A DNA stretch of 45,457 bases. It comes from Dehalococcoidia bacterium (lineage in GTDB: Bacteria > Chloroflexota > Dehalococcoidia > Lucifugimonadales > Lucifugimonadaceae). The notes beneath the pieces were generated by a model. The model was not told where the DNA came from. It saw only the letters and a list, made by a program, of their open reading frames with translations, and made no database searches. Every line of letters begins with the position of its first letter. The first letter of the stretch is position 1. Both the position numbers and the translations under genes were made by a program. The stretch lies in assembly GCA_009693115.1 (NCBI GenBank), contig SHXW01000020.1, positions 1-45,457 of the forward strand. Reading direction: 5' to 3'. This document shows positions 25,030 through 32,445 of the stretch, piece after piece.

Positions 25030-25542
25030 CTATTGCCCGAGCAGTTTGCTTGCGAGTTGCGCGGCGGACTCTGCGGTCACACGGCCGGTGACATGGTGGT
25101 TGACGGCGATGCAGGGAGCCAGTCCACACGACCCGAGGCAGGTGTTGTAGCGGAGCGTGATCTTCTTGTCGGGCGTCTCGCCCTCTTTATCAAGGCCGAT
25201 CTTGTCCTGAACGGCCTTCAGAATCTTCTGCGCGCCCATCAGGTGACAGCTTGGGCCCCAGCAGACATCAAGTGTGTATTCGCCGGGTGGGGTGAAGCGG
25301 AAGTTGGTGTAGAAAGAGGCGACGCTCCACACCTCGTTGGCCGTGGAGTTGCAGAACTGGGCCGTCTCTTCGATGGCCTCGTTCGGGATGTAGTGGAACT
25401 CGTCCTGGATGGCGAGAAGGGACGACAGGACGGTTTTCGTGGGCTGCTTCTGCCCTGTGAGTGCAACCTTGATCCGGTCCCTGTTGGCGCCGTGGCCCCC
25501 ACCATGTCCAGTATGCGAAGTTCCGTGGTGAGCAGTCGTCAA
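25030..25542 (-). CDS. nuoE: [2Fe-2S] subunit, NuoE-like
   Basis: A thioredoxin-like ferredoxin subunit of about 170 aa. Cluster ligands lie in LDVCWGPSCHLMGAQKIL and YNTCLGSCGLAPCIAVN, giving the family C-x4-C and C-x3-C spacing. IQDEFHYIPNEAIEETAQFC is the conserved N-terminal helical part. The start used is TTG 25542 because no ATG lies upstream of the domain; the first 20 residues are His/Gly-rich and poorly supported by a ribosome site. It is first in nuoEFG. The three genes stand without the membrane arm, as in NAD-linked hydrogenase, formate dehydrogenase or orphan modules. Confidence 0.9.
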   Translation of the reverse strand: MTTAHHGTSHTGHGGGHGANRDRIKVALTGQKQPTKTVLSSLLAIQDEFHYIPNEAIEETAQFCNSTANEVWSVASFYTNFRFTPPGEYTLDVCWGPSCHLMGAQKILKAVQDKIGLDKEGETPDKKITLRYNTCLGSCGLAPCIAVNHHVTGRVTAESAAQLASKLLGQ

Positions 25543-25788
25543 ACTATATGTCCGCCGCGTGGGAAAGCCCCGGCAGATCGCGCGCCGAGTCTCCCATTGA
25601 GTTCATGACTGAGAACGATGGAGAATGCGGCCACCATGCTAGCAAAGCGGAGATGATGCGACAATTCGATCCAAGTTCAACCGGTCGTGCCACCACTCTC
25701 GTGTTTCCCCCGGCTAGAATCCCACCTGTTCACAATCAGAAGTCAACCAGCAAATCCCCTCCCGCTGTCATGGGGAACATCAGGGAGG

Positions 25789-25817
25789 TTGCGGCAGTGA
25801 CCCGATCTGCCTATTGT
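25789..25817 (+). promoter_or_regulatory. Possible promoter of the second dehydratase
   Basis: TTGCGG (25789-25794), 17-bp spacer, TATTGT (25812-25817). The match is partial, but spacing is ideal and it would give a leader of about 95 nt containing the pseudoknot. Confidence 0.3.
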
Positions 25818-25876
25818 CTTGCTGGCCATTTCAGCAACCATCACGTTTCCAGCTAACACCTCTCACTCATCCCAGT

Positions 25877-25917
25877 TCCCGCAAGTCGGCAATGCGGGAC
25901 GGCAACCGACGGAGGAG
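25877..25917 (+). promoter_or_regulatory. Possible H-type pseudoknot abutting the Shine-Dalgarno
   Basis: Stem 1 is TCCCGCA (25877-25883) with TGCGGGA (25893-25899). Its 9-nt loop contains GTCGG (25885-25889), which is complementary to CCGAC (25906-25910), the five bases immediately before the SD GGAGGAG (25911-25917). The fold would be an H-type pseudoknot touching the ribosome site, the layout of several small translational riboswitches. The same GTCGG/CCGAC pair could instead form an alternative hairpin that excludes stem 1. No known riboswitch class was recognised. Confidence 0.4.
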
Positions 25918-25921
25918 CCCC

Positions 25922-27214
25922 TTGAAAATCACCAAGATCGAAACCATCCACCTGAAAGAGTTCCCGGCGGCGACGTGGGTCCAGATTTACACGGACAACG
26001 GGCACATGGGGTTGGGGGAGACATGGTTCGGGCCACGGGCAGTCGCCGGGGCAATCCACGAGATCTTCGCCCCCATGCTCATAGGCAAGAGCCCGCTTGA
26101 AATCGAAAAACACTGGCGTGACATGTTCGACATGGCGAACGCTTTCGGTTACGCCGGGGCCGAAATGCGCGCCGTCTCCGCCCTGGATACCGCCCTGTGG
26201 GACATCGCCGGACAGGAGGCGAAGCAGCCCATTTACAACATGCTCGGCGGCGCTTGCCGGGACCGCATACGCACTTACAACACCTGTGCCCAGTACGGCG
26301 ACAATAAAGATATGGACATGGCCATGCTGGACGCCGGGACTCTCGCTAAGAGTCTTTTGGACGACGGCATAAACGCCTTGAAATGGGCGTTCACTGACTG
26401 CTTCGCCGACCCCACTCGCGGCACATCACTGAAACCCGGCGACCTAGACCTGATGTGCGAGCCCATACGCCAGATACGCAATGCCGTCGGCAACCAGATG
26501 GACATTGCCAATGACGGCCACGGCCGATGGAACCTGAACAACGCCATTCGCATTGGCAAGGCCATGGACCCCTTCGACATGTTCTGGCAGGAGGAACTGA
26601 TCCAACCGACAAACGTTGAGAGCCACTTGATCCTGGCACACGAGCTTGTCGCCCCGGTCTGTGTTTCAGAACGGCTTGTCACGAAGTACCAGTTCAGGGA
26701 TTACATCCAGCGCGGCGCGGCGGAGGTCGTCATGCCTGACCTCATCTGGACAGGCGGCATAACAGAGACGCGCAAGATCGCCAACATGGCCGAGGCCGAA
26801 CTCCGCCCTGTCGCCCCGCACGACTGCACCGGCCCGGTGAACGTCTTCGCCTGCGCCCACATCTGCATGAACGCGCCCAATGCATTCATCATGGAGACCG
26901 TCCGGGCGTTCTACAGCAAGGGTGGGTTTTACGACAAGCTCGTCGAACCTAACATCAAAGTTGTGGATGGCCACCTCCTCGCCCCCGAAGGCCCCGGCCT
27001 GGGGACACGCCTCAAGAAATCCGTGCGCGGGCGATCGGACGCGACGATCGAAGTTACTGATGAACCTGCCACGCACGACCACTGGGGCGGTTTTACCGCG
27101 CCATATGAAGTGGTTGAGGAGCGCGGTCGGCGGTTTGTGCGCCGCAGAGATGCCGTTCCAACGACACGCCGCAGATCTGCGCGCTCAGATAAAGCGGGTT
27201 CCACAAAACTCTGA
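25922..27214 (+). CDS. Second enolase-superfamily sugar-acid dehydratase
   Basis: A paralogue of the gene at 467-1693. After the capping domain (ETWFGPRAVAGAIHEIFAP), the barrel has ANDGHGRWN (metal Asp with a His two residues on), FWQEELIQPTN (second acidic ligand), CVSERLVTKYQFRD (third), the Asp of MPDLIWTGG, and APHDCTGPVNVF with the base His. These positions match acid-sugar dehydratases; WQEEL replaces the usual WFEEP, suggesting a different substrate from the first copy. The frame is open from 25814, but TTG 25922 six bases after GGAGG is the evident start, giving MKITKIETIHLKEF (430 aa). The C-terminal 30 residues are basic and extra. Its leader may fold as a pseudoknot. Confidence 0.9.
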   Translation: MKITKIETIHLKEFPAATWVQIYTDNGHMGLGETWFGPRAVAGAIHEIFAPMLIGKSPLEIEKHWRDMFDMANAFGYAGAEMRAVSALDTALWDIAGQEAKQPIYNMLGGACRDRIRTYNTCAQYGDNKDMDMAMLDAGTLAKSLLDDGINALKWAFTDCFADPTRGTSLKPGDLDLMCEPIRQIRNAVGNQMDIANDGHGRWNLNNAIRIGKAMDPFDMFWQEELIQPTNVESHLILAHELVAPVCVSERLVTKYQFRDYIQRGAAEVVMPDLIWTGGITETRKIANMAEAELRPVAPHDCTGPVNVFACAHICMNAPNAFIMETVRAFYSKGGFYDKLVEPNIKVVDGHLLAPEGPGLGTRLKKSVRGRSDATIEVTDEPATHDHWGGFTAPYEVVEERGRRFVRRRDAVPTTRRRSARSDKAGSTKL

Positions 27215-27397
27215 CGGCTTGCTGCCATCACTATTTCCCTTCGGACATGCCCGGAGGGAGATAGATTGGTGAACATGGGCTGGGATACCCCGGGCAGGAC
27301 TCTGGACGGACCAGCGGCTGAGCGTGCCGTAACCCAGAATTACCCCGCCGAGCCCTCATCCGCTAATGTGCCCGTACACATGATCCGCCAGATGCAG

Positions 27398-27808
27398 TCA
27401 TTCGACCAAACCCCAGAATTCAACGGCGTGCCCGTCGGGGTCAGAAAGATAAAGGTGCGGCGACCCATCCCCGTGCGGCATTGGGCCATCCACCTCGCAG
27501 CCAGCCTGACTCAGTCTCCCAGCCAGAGCTGGCACGTCATCCCGGTGCACGCCGAACACGAGGTGGTACTGCCCGGGCCTCTGCCCGAAGTATCGGTTAT
27601 TCCGCTCGGGCGAAAGGTAATTGCTGCGCCACACGCCCGGCTCCCACAACCCCATGTAATGGCGCGGCCCAGTCTTGACGATCGCAGCCCGCGGCCCCAC
27701 GTCATACGCCGTCTTCTCAAAGCCGACCACGTCGACATAGAAACCCAGGGCCACCTTGACGTCATGCACGATGATGGCGGCTTCGATCACACCAAAGAAC
27801 CGGGGCAT
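27398..27808 (-). CDS. Glyoxalase/VOC-fold protein
   Basis: A 136-aa vicinal-oxygen-chelate protein with two beta-alpha-beta-beta-beta modules: AAIIVHDVKVALGFYVDVVGFEKT (start of the first) and QYHLVFGVHRDDVPALAGRL (second). Metal-ligand candidates are the His of IIVHDV, the His of YHLVF and the Glu of HAVEFWG. Such proteins include glyoxalase I, extradiol dioxygenases and resistance proteins, and the substrate cannot be assigned. ATG 27808 follows AAGGA. It lies 111 bp downstream of the SDR gene on the same strand and may be co-transcribed, which would fit a small catabolic unit with the adjacent dehydratase. Confidence 0.85.
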   Translation of the reverse strand: MPRFFGVIEAAIIVHDVKVALGFYVDVVGFEKTAYDVGPRAAIVKTGPRHYMGLWEPGVWRSNYLSPERNNRYFGQRPGQYHLVFGVHRDDVPALAGRLSQAGCEVDGPMPHGDGSPHLYLSDPDGHAVEFWGLVE

Positions 27809-27919
27809 GAAGGTTGTCCTTTGTTTTCCGGATTACGCCGTAGCGGCCAGGAAGGGCATGCAACGGCAGGCGCCGCCTTGCCCTCACATCTGGTGAACCA
27901 TGGCGTTTGTGCTGCGACT

Positions 27920-28708
27920 TTACACGGCTCCTGGCGGTGCGCCGGCCTTCCGGGCGGCCTCAATGTCCTTCGACGTGTCCCGCTGGTGTGTCGGCATCAT
28001 CACAATCTCGGATACGAGCGTGCGCGACGGCATGGTGGCGCAGAGCATGATCGCCTCGGCCACGTCCTCAGGGCGCATCATCGTCGAGCGGGCCTTTTCG
28101 TCCGGCGGCAACGGTCGCTTGTTCAAGATGGGCGTGTCAACCTCGGCGGGGATGATCGTGCAGGCCCGGATACCTCGGTTACGCAGTTCTGTGCTGATCT
28201 CACGCATCAGCACCAGCGAGGCCGCCTTGGCTGCGCTGTAATGTGCGCCCCCCAGCAGCCCCGGTGCGAGCGCGGCCATTGATGACACTGTGATGATCGT
28301 ACCGTCACCGCGTTTTACCATGTCCTCGATGACGGACTGAGTGAGCCGGTAAACACCCTCGACATTGACCTTGAAGACGCTCTGCCAATCTTCTGCGCCG
28401 ACCCACCTGATGGAGCGTATGTTGCTCGAGTGCCCGGCATTGTTCACGACTATGTCCACACGGCCGAACTGCTTGAGTGTCCAGGCGCCAAGGGCTGCGG
28501 CGGCGTCCCCATTTTCGAGGTCGACGGCACGCGCCACAACCTTTCCGTGCGAGGCATTGATCCCCGCCACTACTTCATCCAGGGGCTGCTGGCGGCGACC
28601 AGCTATGACCACCGTCGCTCCCTCTGCAGCCATCATCCTGACCGTCTCTTTGCCGATGCCGGTCCCGCCGCCGGTCACTATCGCCACTTTGCCTTCGAGC
28701 TTGCCCAA
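27920..28708 (-). CDS. Short-chain dehydrogenase/reductase
   Basis: A classical SDR with NAD(P)-binding TGGGTGIG at residues 12-19, NNAG at 89-92, and the catalytic Ser (about 142) with Y157 and K161 in HYSAAK. The frame opens at ATG 28750, but a TTG at 28708 preceded by AAGGAGAGG places the start at the family N-terminus (KLEGKVAIVTGG); 262 aa. The basic Arg-Arg after the second strand (AGRRQQ) suggests NADPH preference. The substrate is a secondary alcohol or carbonyl of unknown identity; neighbours suggest a sugar acid. An upstream 374-bp spacer precedes it. Confidence 0.92.
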   Translation of the reverse strand: MGKLEGKVAIVTGGGTGIGKETVRMMAAEGATVVIAGRRQQPLDEVVAGINASHGKVVARAVDLENGDAAAALGAWTLKQFGRVDIVVNNAGHSSNIRSIRWVGAEDWQSVFKVNVEGVYRLTQSVIEDMVKRGDGTIITVSSMAALAPGLLGGAHYSAAKAASLVLMREISTELRNRGIRACTIIPAEVDTPILNKRPLPPDEKARSTMMRPEDVAEAIMLCATMPSRTLVSEIVMMPTHQRDTSKDIEAARKAGAPPGAV

Positions 28709-29082
28709 TTCAGCCTCTCCTTGAAACACACGTCCGTTGGTCAATTGCACCCTATGCCATGGTTTTCTGCCTCAGCGGCGAAGGGTAATGAACAGCCCTT
28801 TCGCCGGGATGTGGCGGCAGTTTTCCGCTGCTGGTGAGCCCACATCTTAGCCTGTCTGGAGCCTATGGACGGAATGCGGCCGCTGGTCCACCTACCAGCG
28901 TGCATGTACGGATCGGGAGTTGACGGAGACTCGCGTTCATCAGGCCGGATAGCGGCAGCCCACACATTCCGTGAGGCGGCTATCTCATGGCCGCTTCGCA
29001 GGATTCACAACAGTGGGGCGCACCGCACCATGGCAGGCTGCGGGTGAAGCGCCATTGCCGTACGGTGCGATCGGACCATACG
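28709..29082. other. 374-bp spacer between the tRNA nucleotidyltransferase-like gene and SDR
   Basis: No gene was recognised. It should contain the minus-strand SDR promoter. The most evident structure is a hairpin at 28777-28805. Short frames here on both strands are Pro/Arg/His-rich with no motif. Confidence 0.5.
28777..28805. repeat. 9-bp hairpin with one bulge
   Basis: GGCGAAGGG (28777-28785) pairs with CCC-T-TTCGCC (28796-28805), leaving a single bulged base and a 10-nt loop. It sits 70 bp upstream of the SDR start and could be a leader stem or a distal terminator of the preceding gene. Confidence 0.4.
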
Positions 29083-30348
29083 CTACGGCAGATGTCTCAA
29101 GAACGCCGGGAGCGTCTGCCGGACGAGCGCGAGTTCCTCATCTTTCGAACGCACCCGGCCGTCCAACCGGGCGACGCGTACAACACCCAGCAGCAGGCCC
29201 ACAGCGGGCCCTTGAGGCACTCCTGCGTTGATCAGGTCATTGCCGTCGCAGGCGGGCTGTATGTGCCGCCACTTCGTCAGGTAATCGTCCAGCCGCTCAA
29301 GCAACCGGCCGGGCGGCGCGATATCCCTCTGGGCGTAGATAACAGGCAGGGGCAGCGGTGCCAACAATCCAACGGCTTCACTCGGCGAAAGCGAGCCGCT
29401 CTCGAGCATGGGAGCCAATGCGAGTATCTTTGGCCCCGCGGTGATCACATCCCGCCACTCTGTTGGCGGGTCAAGCCGGGCGATGAGCGATTTCGCATCA
29501 CCTTCAGTGAGAGACGCCGTCAGAAGCGCCAGATCGTGAAGCAGACGGTCGCGATCGCCCTCCACCTGCCTCTTCTCGATCGCCTCGGAGACGCGTCTGT
29601 CACATTTCAGCCCTGGGTGTATGGCATCAAGCACGCCGAGTTCCGCCGCACGGCGCAGCGCAAGAGCGCGGGCAGGCTCGGCGAGCAGTTTCTGCAGTTC
29701 AGCTCTTATGCGGGCCGGGCTGATTAGTCCGATGAATTCCAAGTCTCTGGCAATGAGGCCCAGTGCGTGAGGATCAAACTTCAGGCCAAGGCGCGCCTCA
29801 TAACGAAGGCCGCGCAGGATGCGGGTGGCGTCATCCTGAAAACTCCGGTCGTGCAGCACGCGCAACTGCCTGCGGATGATGTCTGCGGAGCCCCGTTGCG
29901 GGTCAAGCACATCGCCCCATTGAGCCGGCCAGAGGGCCACGGCCATGGCATTCACCGTGAAGTCCCTACGGGCCAGGTCCTCCCGGATACCCGCCGGGGT
30001 CACCCTTGGCAATGCGCCGGGCGCTGGATAGGTCTCGAAGCGAGCCGTGACCACGTCGGCCTCGCCAAAGCCCATGGTCACACGCGCCGTGCCGAACTCT
30101 GATGTGGCTTCAAGCTTTCCTCCAAGCCGGTTTGTGATGTGGCGCGCGAACGCCTCGCCATCACCGACAACACTCAGGTCAAGGTTCAGGGGGCGGACGC
30201 CCATGTATACATCGCGGACCGCTCCGCCGACCAGGTAGACCTCGGTCGCGGGGGCGCCTGGCTCAATCGCCATCTGCCCGGCGGCGCGCAAGGCAGCGAG
30301 CATTTCTCGGGAGAGCATCTTCTCCAGGAGTTGGTGGGCGTTGGGCAT
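29083..30348 (-). CDS. tRNA nucleotidyltransferase / poly(A) polymerase family protein
   Basis: Class II family members add CCA to tRNA 3' ends or poly(A) to RNA. Seen are YLVGGAVRDVYMG (38-50), the catalytic strand PLNLDLSVVGDG (53-64), REDLARRDFTVNAMAVALW near 120-138, and ILRGLRYEARLG near 173-184, then helical body and tail. The catalytic DxD is N55-L-D57: the first metal-binding Asp is Asn (codon at 30184-30186 reads AAC on the minus strand). The rest of the motif set is intact. ATG 30348 follows AAGGA; 421 aa. It diverges from rnc. Chromosomal tRNAs encoding CCA, like selC here, would lower the need for it. Could be active with an altered metal site or specialised. Confidence 0.85.
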   Translation of the reverse strand: MPNAHQLLEKMLSREMLAALRAAGQMAIEPGAPATEVYLVGGAVRDVYMGVRPLNLDLSVVGDGEAFARHITNRLGGKLEATSEFGTARVTMGFGEADVVTARFETYPAPGALPRVTPAGIREDLARRDFTVNAMAVALWPAQWGDVLDPQRGSADIIRRQLRVLHDRSFQDDATRILRGLRYEARLGLKFDPHALGLIARDLEFIGLISPARIRAELQKLLAEPARALALRRAAELGVLDAIHPGLKCDRRVSEAIEKRQVEGDRDRLLHDLALLTASLTEGDAKSLIARLDPPTEWRDVITAGPKILALAPMLESGSLSPSEAVGLLAPLPLPVIYAQRDIAPPGRLLERLDDYLTKWRHIQPACDGNDLINAGVPQGPAVGLLLGVVRVARLDGRVRSKDEELALVRQTLPAFLRHLP

Positions 30349-30601
30349 GGTTTCCTTCGGTCAGGCGCCAGTTGAAATTGCCCGGGTCCGGCTTGGCGAT
30401 TCTAACAATGGGGTGAACAGTGTTCAGATGAAACCGCCCGGTTGCTAAACTGGCCAAAGCACTTCATCTCAGTTCCTGCACGTGTCAGGGTTCGCGCCAT
30501 GAGGTATTTGTCGCGGCCCACACCATTTCCCCTTCCCTCGCAGCAACAGTGAACGATGCGGCGGCCCGGCCGCCGTGGCCCAGGGGGGCTTGCGTAACTT
30601 C

Positions 30602-31345
30602 ATGCCGACCGAACCCCTTGACCAGGAACAGATCAGCGCCGCCCAGCAGATTTTGGGCTTGCACTTTTCCGAACCGGCGCTGCTTGCCTTAGCCCTCACT
30701 CATAAATCGTTTGTGAATGAGAACCCTGTGGCAGGCGTCGAATCAAACGAACGCATGGAGTTCCTAGGAGACAGCGTCATAAACTTCATCGTAGGGCACC
30801 GTCTGTACGATGAAATCCCAAATGCGCCCGAAGGGGAACTGACTGCGCGCCGGGCACAGGTGGTACGACGGGAGACTCTCGCCATCGCCGCTCAAAAACT
30901 CGGACTGGGTTCGTGGCTGGTCATGGGCAAGGGGGAGGCCTCGAGCGGCGGGGCGGACAGGACATCAAACCTGGCAAACGCCTTTGAAGCGGTGGCAGGG
31001 GCAGTGTTTCTGGACCGGGGATTCAAGGCGGCCTGTGAATTCACAGCCCACGCGCTCGAGACCGAAATAGCAGCCGCACTGGCAAGCACGTCTAAGGACC
31101 CCAAGTCCATCCTTCAGGAACTGCTCCAGGGACGCGGGCTGAATTCGCCAGAATACGCGCTCCTGTCAGCAGAAGGGCCAGACCATGACCGTACGTTCAT
31201 CATAGAAGCGCGTGTGGACGGCGAAGCTGCGGGCCGCGGTGAGGGCAGGCGCAAGATAGACGCCGAACGCGCCGCCGCTCTGGACGCCGTCAGCAGGTAC
31301 GCGGCATTGCAACACGCCGACGGCGGTTCGGAGACCGCTAAATAG
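30602..31345 (+). CDS. rnc: Ribonuclease III
   Basis: RNase III cleaves double-stranded RNA in rRNA and mRNA processing. The signature NERMEFLGDSVINFIV lies at 49-64, with acidic ligands E50, E53 and D57. The second half of the site, SNLANAFEAVAGAVFLD, carries E129, while the usual Asp three residues earlier is Asn126. A C-terminal double-stranded-RNA-binding domain starts at DPKSILQELLQGRG. The length from ATG 30602 is 247 aa; a GTG at 30575 could add nine residues. It diverges from the tRNA nucleotidyltransferase gene and lies 19 bp before ftsY; rnc-ftsY linkage is common in bacteria. Confidence 0.94.
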   Translation: MPTEPLDQEQISAAQQILGLHFSEPALLALALTHKSFVNENPVAGVESNERMEFLGDSVINFIVGHRLYDEIPNAPEGELTARRAQVVRRETLAIAAQKLGLGSWLVMGKGEASSGGADRTSNLANAFEAVAGAVFLDRGFKAACEFTAHALETEIAAALASTSKDPKSILQELLQGRGLNSPEYALLSAEGPDHDRTFIIEARVDGEAAGRGEGRRKIDAERAAALDAVSRYAALQHADGGSETAK

Positions 31346-31364
31346 ACGGTCTGGAGGCAGCACC

Positions 31365-32300
31365 CTGTTCGGGATCATTCGCAAAAAGGAGAAGACAGCC
31401 GAGTCATCCATGAAGACCGGCGCGGCCTGGTCTCGGCTGCTTGGCGGCGTATTCATCCGCAAGACGCTGGATGCTGCATTCTGGGACGATCTGGAAGAAG
31501 CGCTTATCGTCTCCGATGTAGGCGTCCGGACGTCCGCCGCGCTCGTACAGACTGTCAGAACGGAGGCAGCGATGGCAAAGTTGAATGAACCCGACAAGGT
31601 GCGGTCGCTGCTCCGTGGGGCCGTCGCGGCCCAGCTCGCGAAGCCTGACGGAGGAGATTTCCTGCCGGACCGCCAACCGACTGCTCTCCTCATCGTCGGC
31701 GTCAACGGCGCGGGCAAGACGACCAGCATCGCAAAGCTCGCACGCGCCGCTCAGAAGGACGGCCGCAAGGTAATTCTCGCCGCCGCAGACACCTTCCGGG
31801 CAGGTGCTATCGAGCAGCTCAAGGTCTGGGGCGACCGCCTCGGCCTGACGGTAATCGCCCACCAGGCCGGTAGCGACCCCGGAGCGGTTGCGTTCGACGC
31901 CCTTAGCGCTGCCCGTGCGCGTGGTGCAGACCTGGTGATAGTGGACACCGCCGGACGGTTGCACACCAGACACAACCTCATGGAGGAGTTGCGAAAGGTG
32001 CGGACCATCATTGACAGGCAGGGTGAGGGGTTCGTTGTCCGCGTGCTTCTGGTCATAGACGGCACCACCGGGCAGAACGGTCTGGCGCAGGCCCGCGCCT
32101 TTCGGGATGCAGTGAAGTGCGATGCCGTCATGCTGACGAAGCTGGATGGCACAGCGAAGGGTGGGATAGCGATTGCCATCGCCGGTGAACTCGGCCTGCC
32201 CGTGGCGTTCATCGGCACAGGCGAAGGCGTGGATGACATTTCAGCCTTCGACCCTGCAGGTTTTGCAGAAGCGGTCCTGCCCGAGCCGGCCGCGGCATAA
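31365..32300 (+). CDS. ftsY: Signal recognition particle receptor FtsY (CTG start)
   Basis: FtsY docks SRP-bound ribosomes at the membrane and is a GTPase. G1 is GVNGAGKTTS at about 112-121, DTFRAGA at 142-148, DTAGR at 194-198, and TKLDGTAKGG at 258-267. The first ATG is 31410, but that would remove the usual opening. In frame upstream, CTG 31365 is preceded by GGAGG (31353-31357) at seven bases and gives MFGIIRKKEKTAES, the classical FtsY N-terminus, with no ATG, GTG or TTG before it. I therefore call CTG as the start (311 aa). It lacks the long acidic domain of E. coli FtsY, as in many other phyla. It is the second gene of an rnc-ftsY unit. Confidence 0.93.
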   Translation: MFGIIRKKEKTAESSMKTGAAWSRLLGGVFIRKTLDAAFWDDLEEALIVSDVGVRTSAALVQTVRTEAAMAKLNEPDKVRSLLRGAVAAQLAKPDGGDFLPDRQPTALLIVGVNGAGKTTSIAKLARAAQKDGRKVILAAADTFRAGAIEQLKVWGDRLGLTVIAHQAGSDPGAVAFDALSAARARGADLVIVDTAGRLHTRHNLMEELRKVRTIIDRQGEGFVVRVLLVIDGTTGQNGLAQARAFRDAVKCDAVMLTKLDGTAKGGIAIAIAGELGLPVAFIGTGEGVDDISAFDPAGFAEAVLPEPAAA

Positions 32301-32445
32301 TCGTCTGTCCCACTCCATCAAGAGCCCGTCTCTGTGAGAATGTCCCGAATGCATGCCTGTCCACAAATATTCACCCACGCCCGCGCTGGCTTCGCCGTCG
32401 ATTGCCATTGCGCGACCGCGGCACGAGTAATGGACACCCTGAAAG

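Larger units (their letters stand above)
25543..25921. other. Divergent promoter region between nuoE and the second dehydratase
   Basis: A 379-bp region with no recognisable protein. It should carry the nuoE promoter on the minus strand, which I could not place, and the dehydratase promoter on the plus strand. Seen in it: a candidate promoter (25789-25817), a possible pseudoknot (25877-25910) and a strong Shine-Dalgarno (25911-25917). A 102-codon frame at 25548-25856 has no domain and is not called. Confidence 0.5.

Noticed and set aside
25548-25856. 102-codon plus-strand frame in the nuoE-dehydratase spacer
   Set aside because: No motif, no SD, and it overlaps the likely promoter of the next gene.
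27266-28282. 338-codon plus-strand frame opposite VOC and SDR genes
   Set aside because: Antisense to two proteins with clear motifs; His/Arg-rich shadow frame.
28987-29727. 246-codon plus-strand frame opposite the tRNA nucleotidyltransferase
   Set aside because: Antisense shadow; composition and lack of motifs.
30980-31022. RNase III Asn126 in place of the usual catalytic Asp as a sign of inactivity
   Set aside because: I believe Asn occurs naturally at this position in some bacterial enzymes; all other acidic residues and the dsRNA-binding domain are intact, so no claim is made without an alignment.
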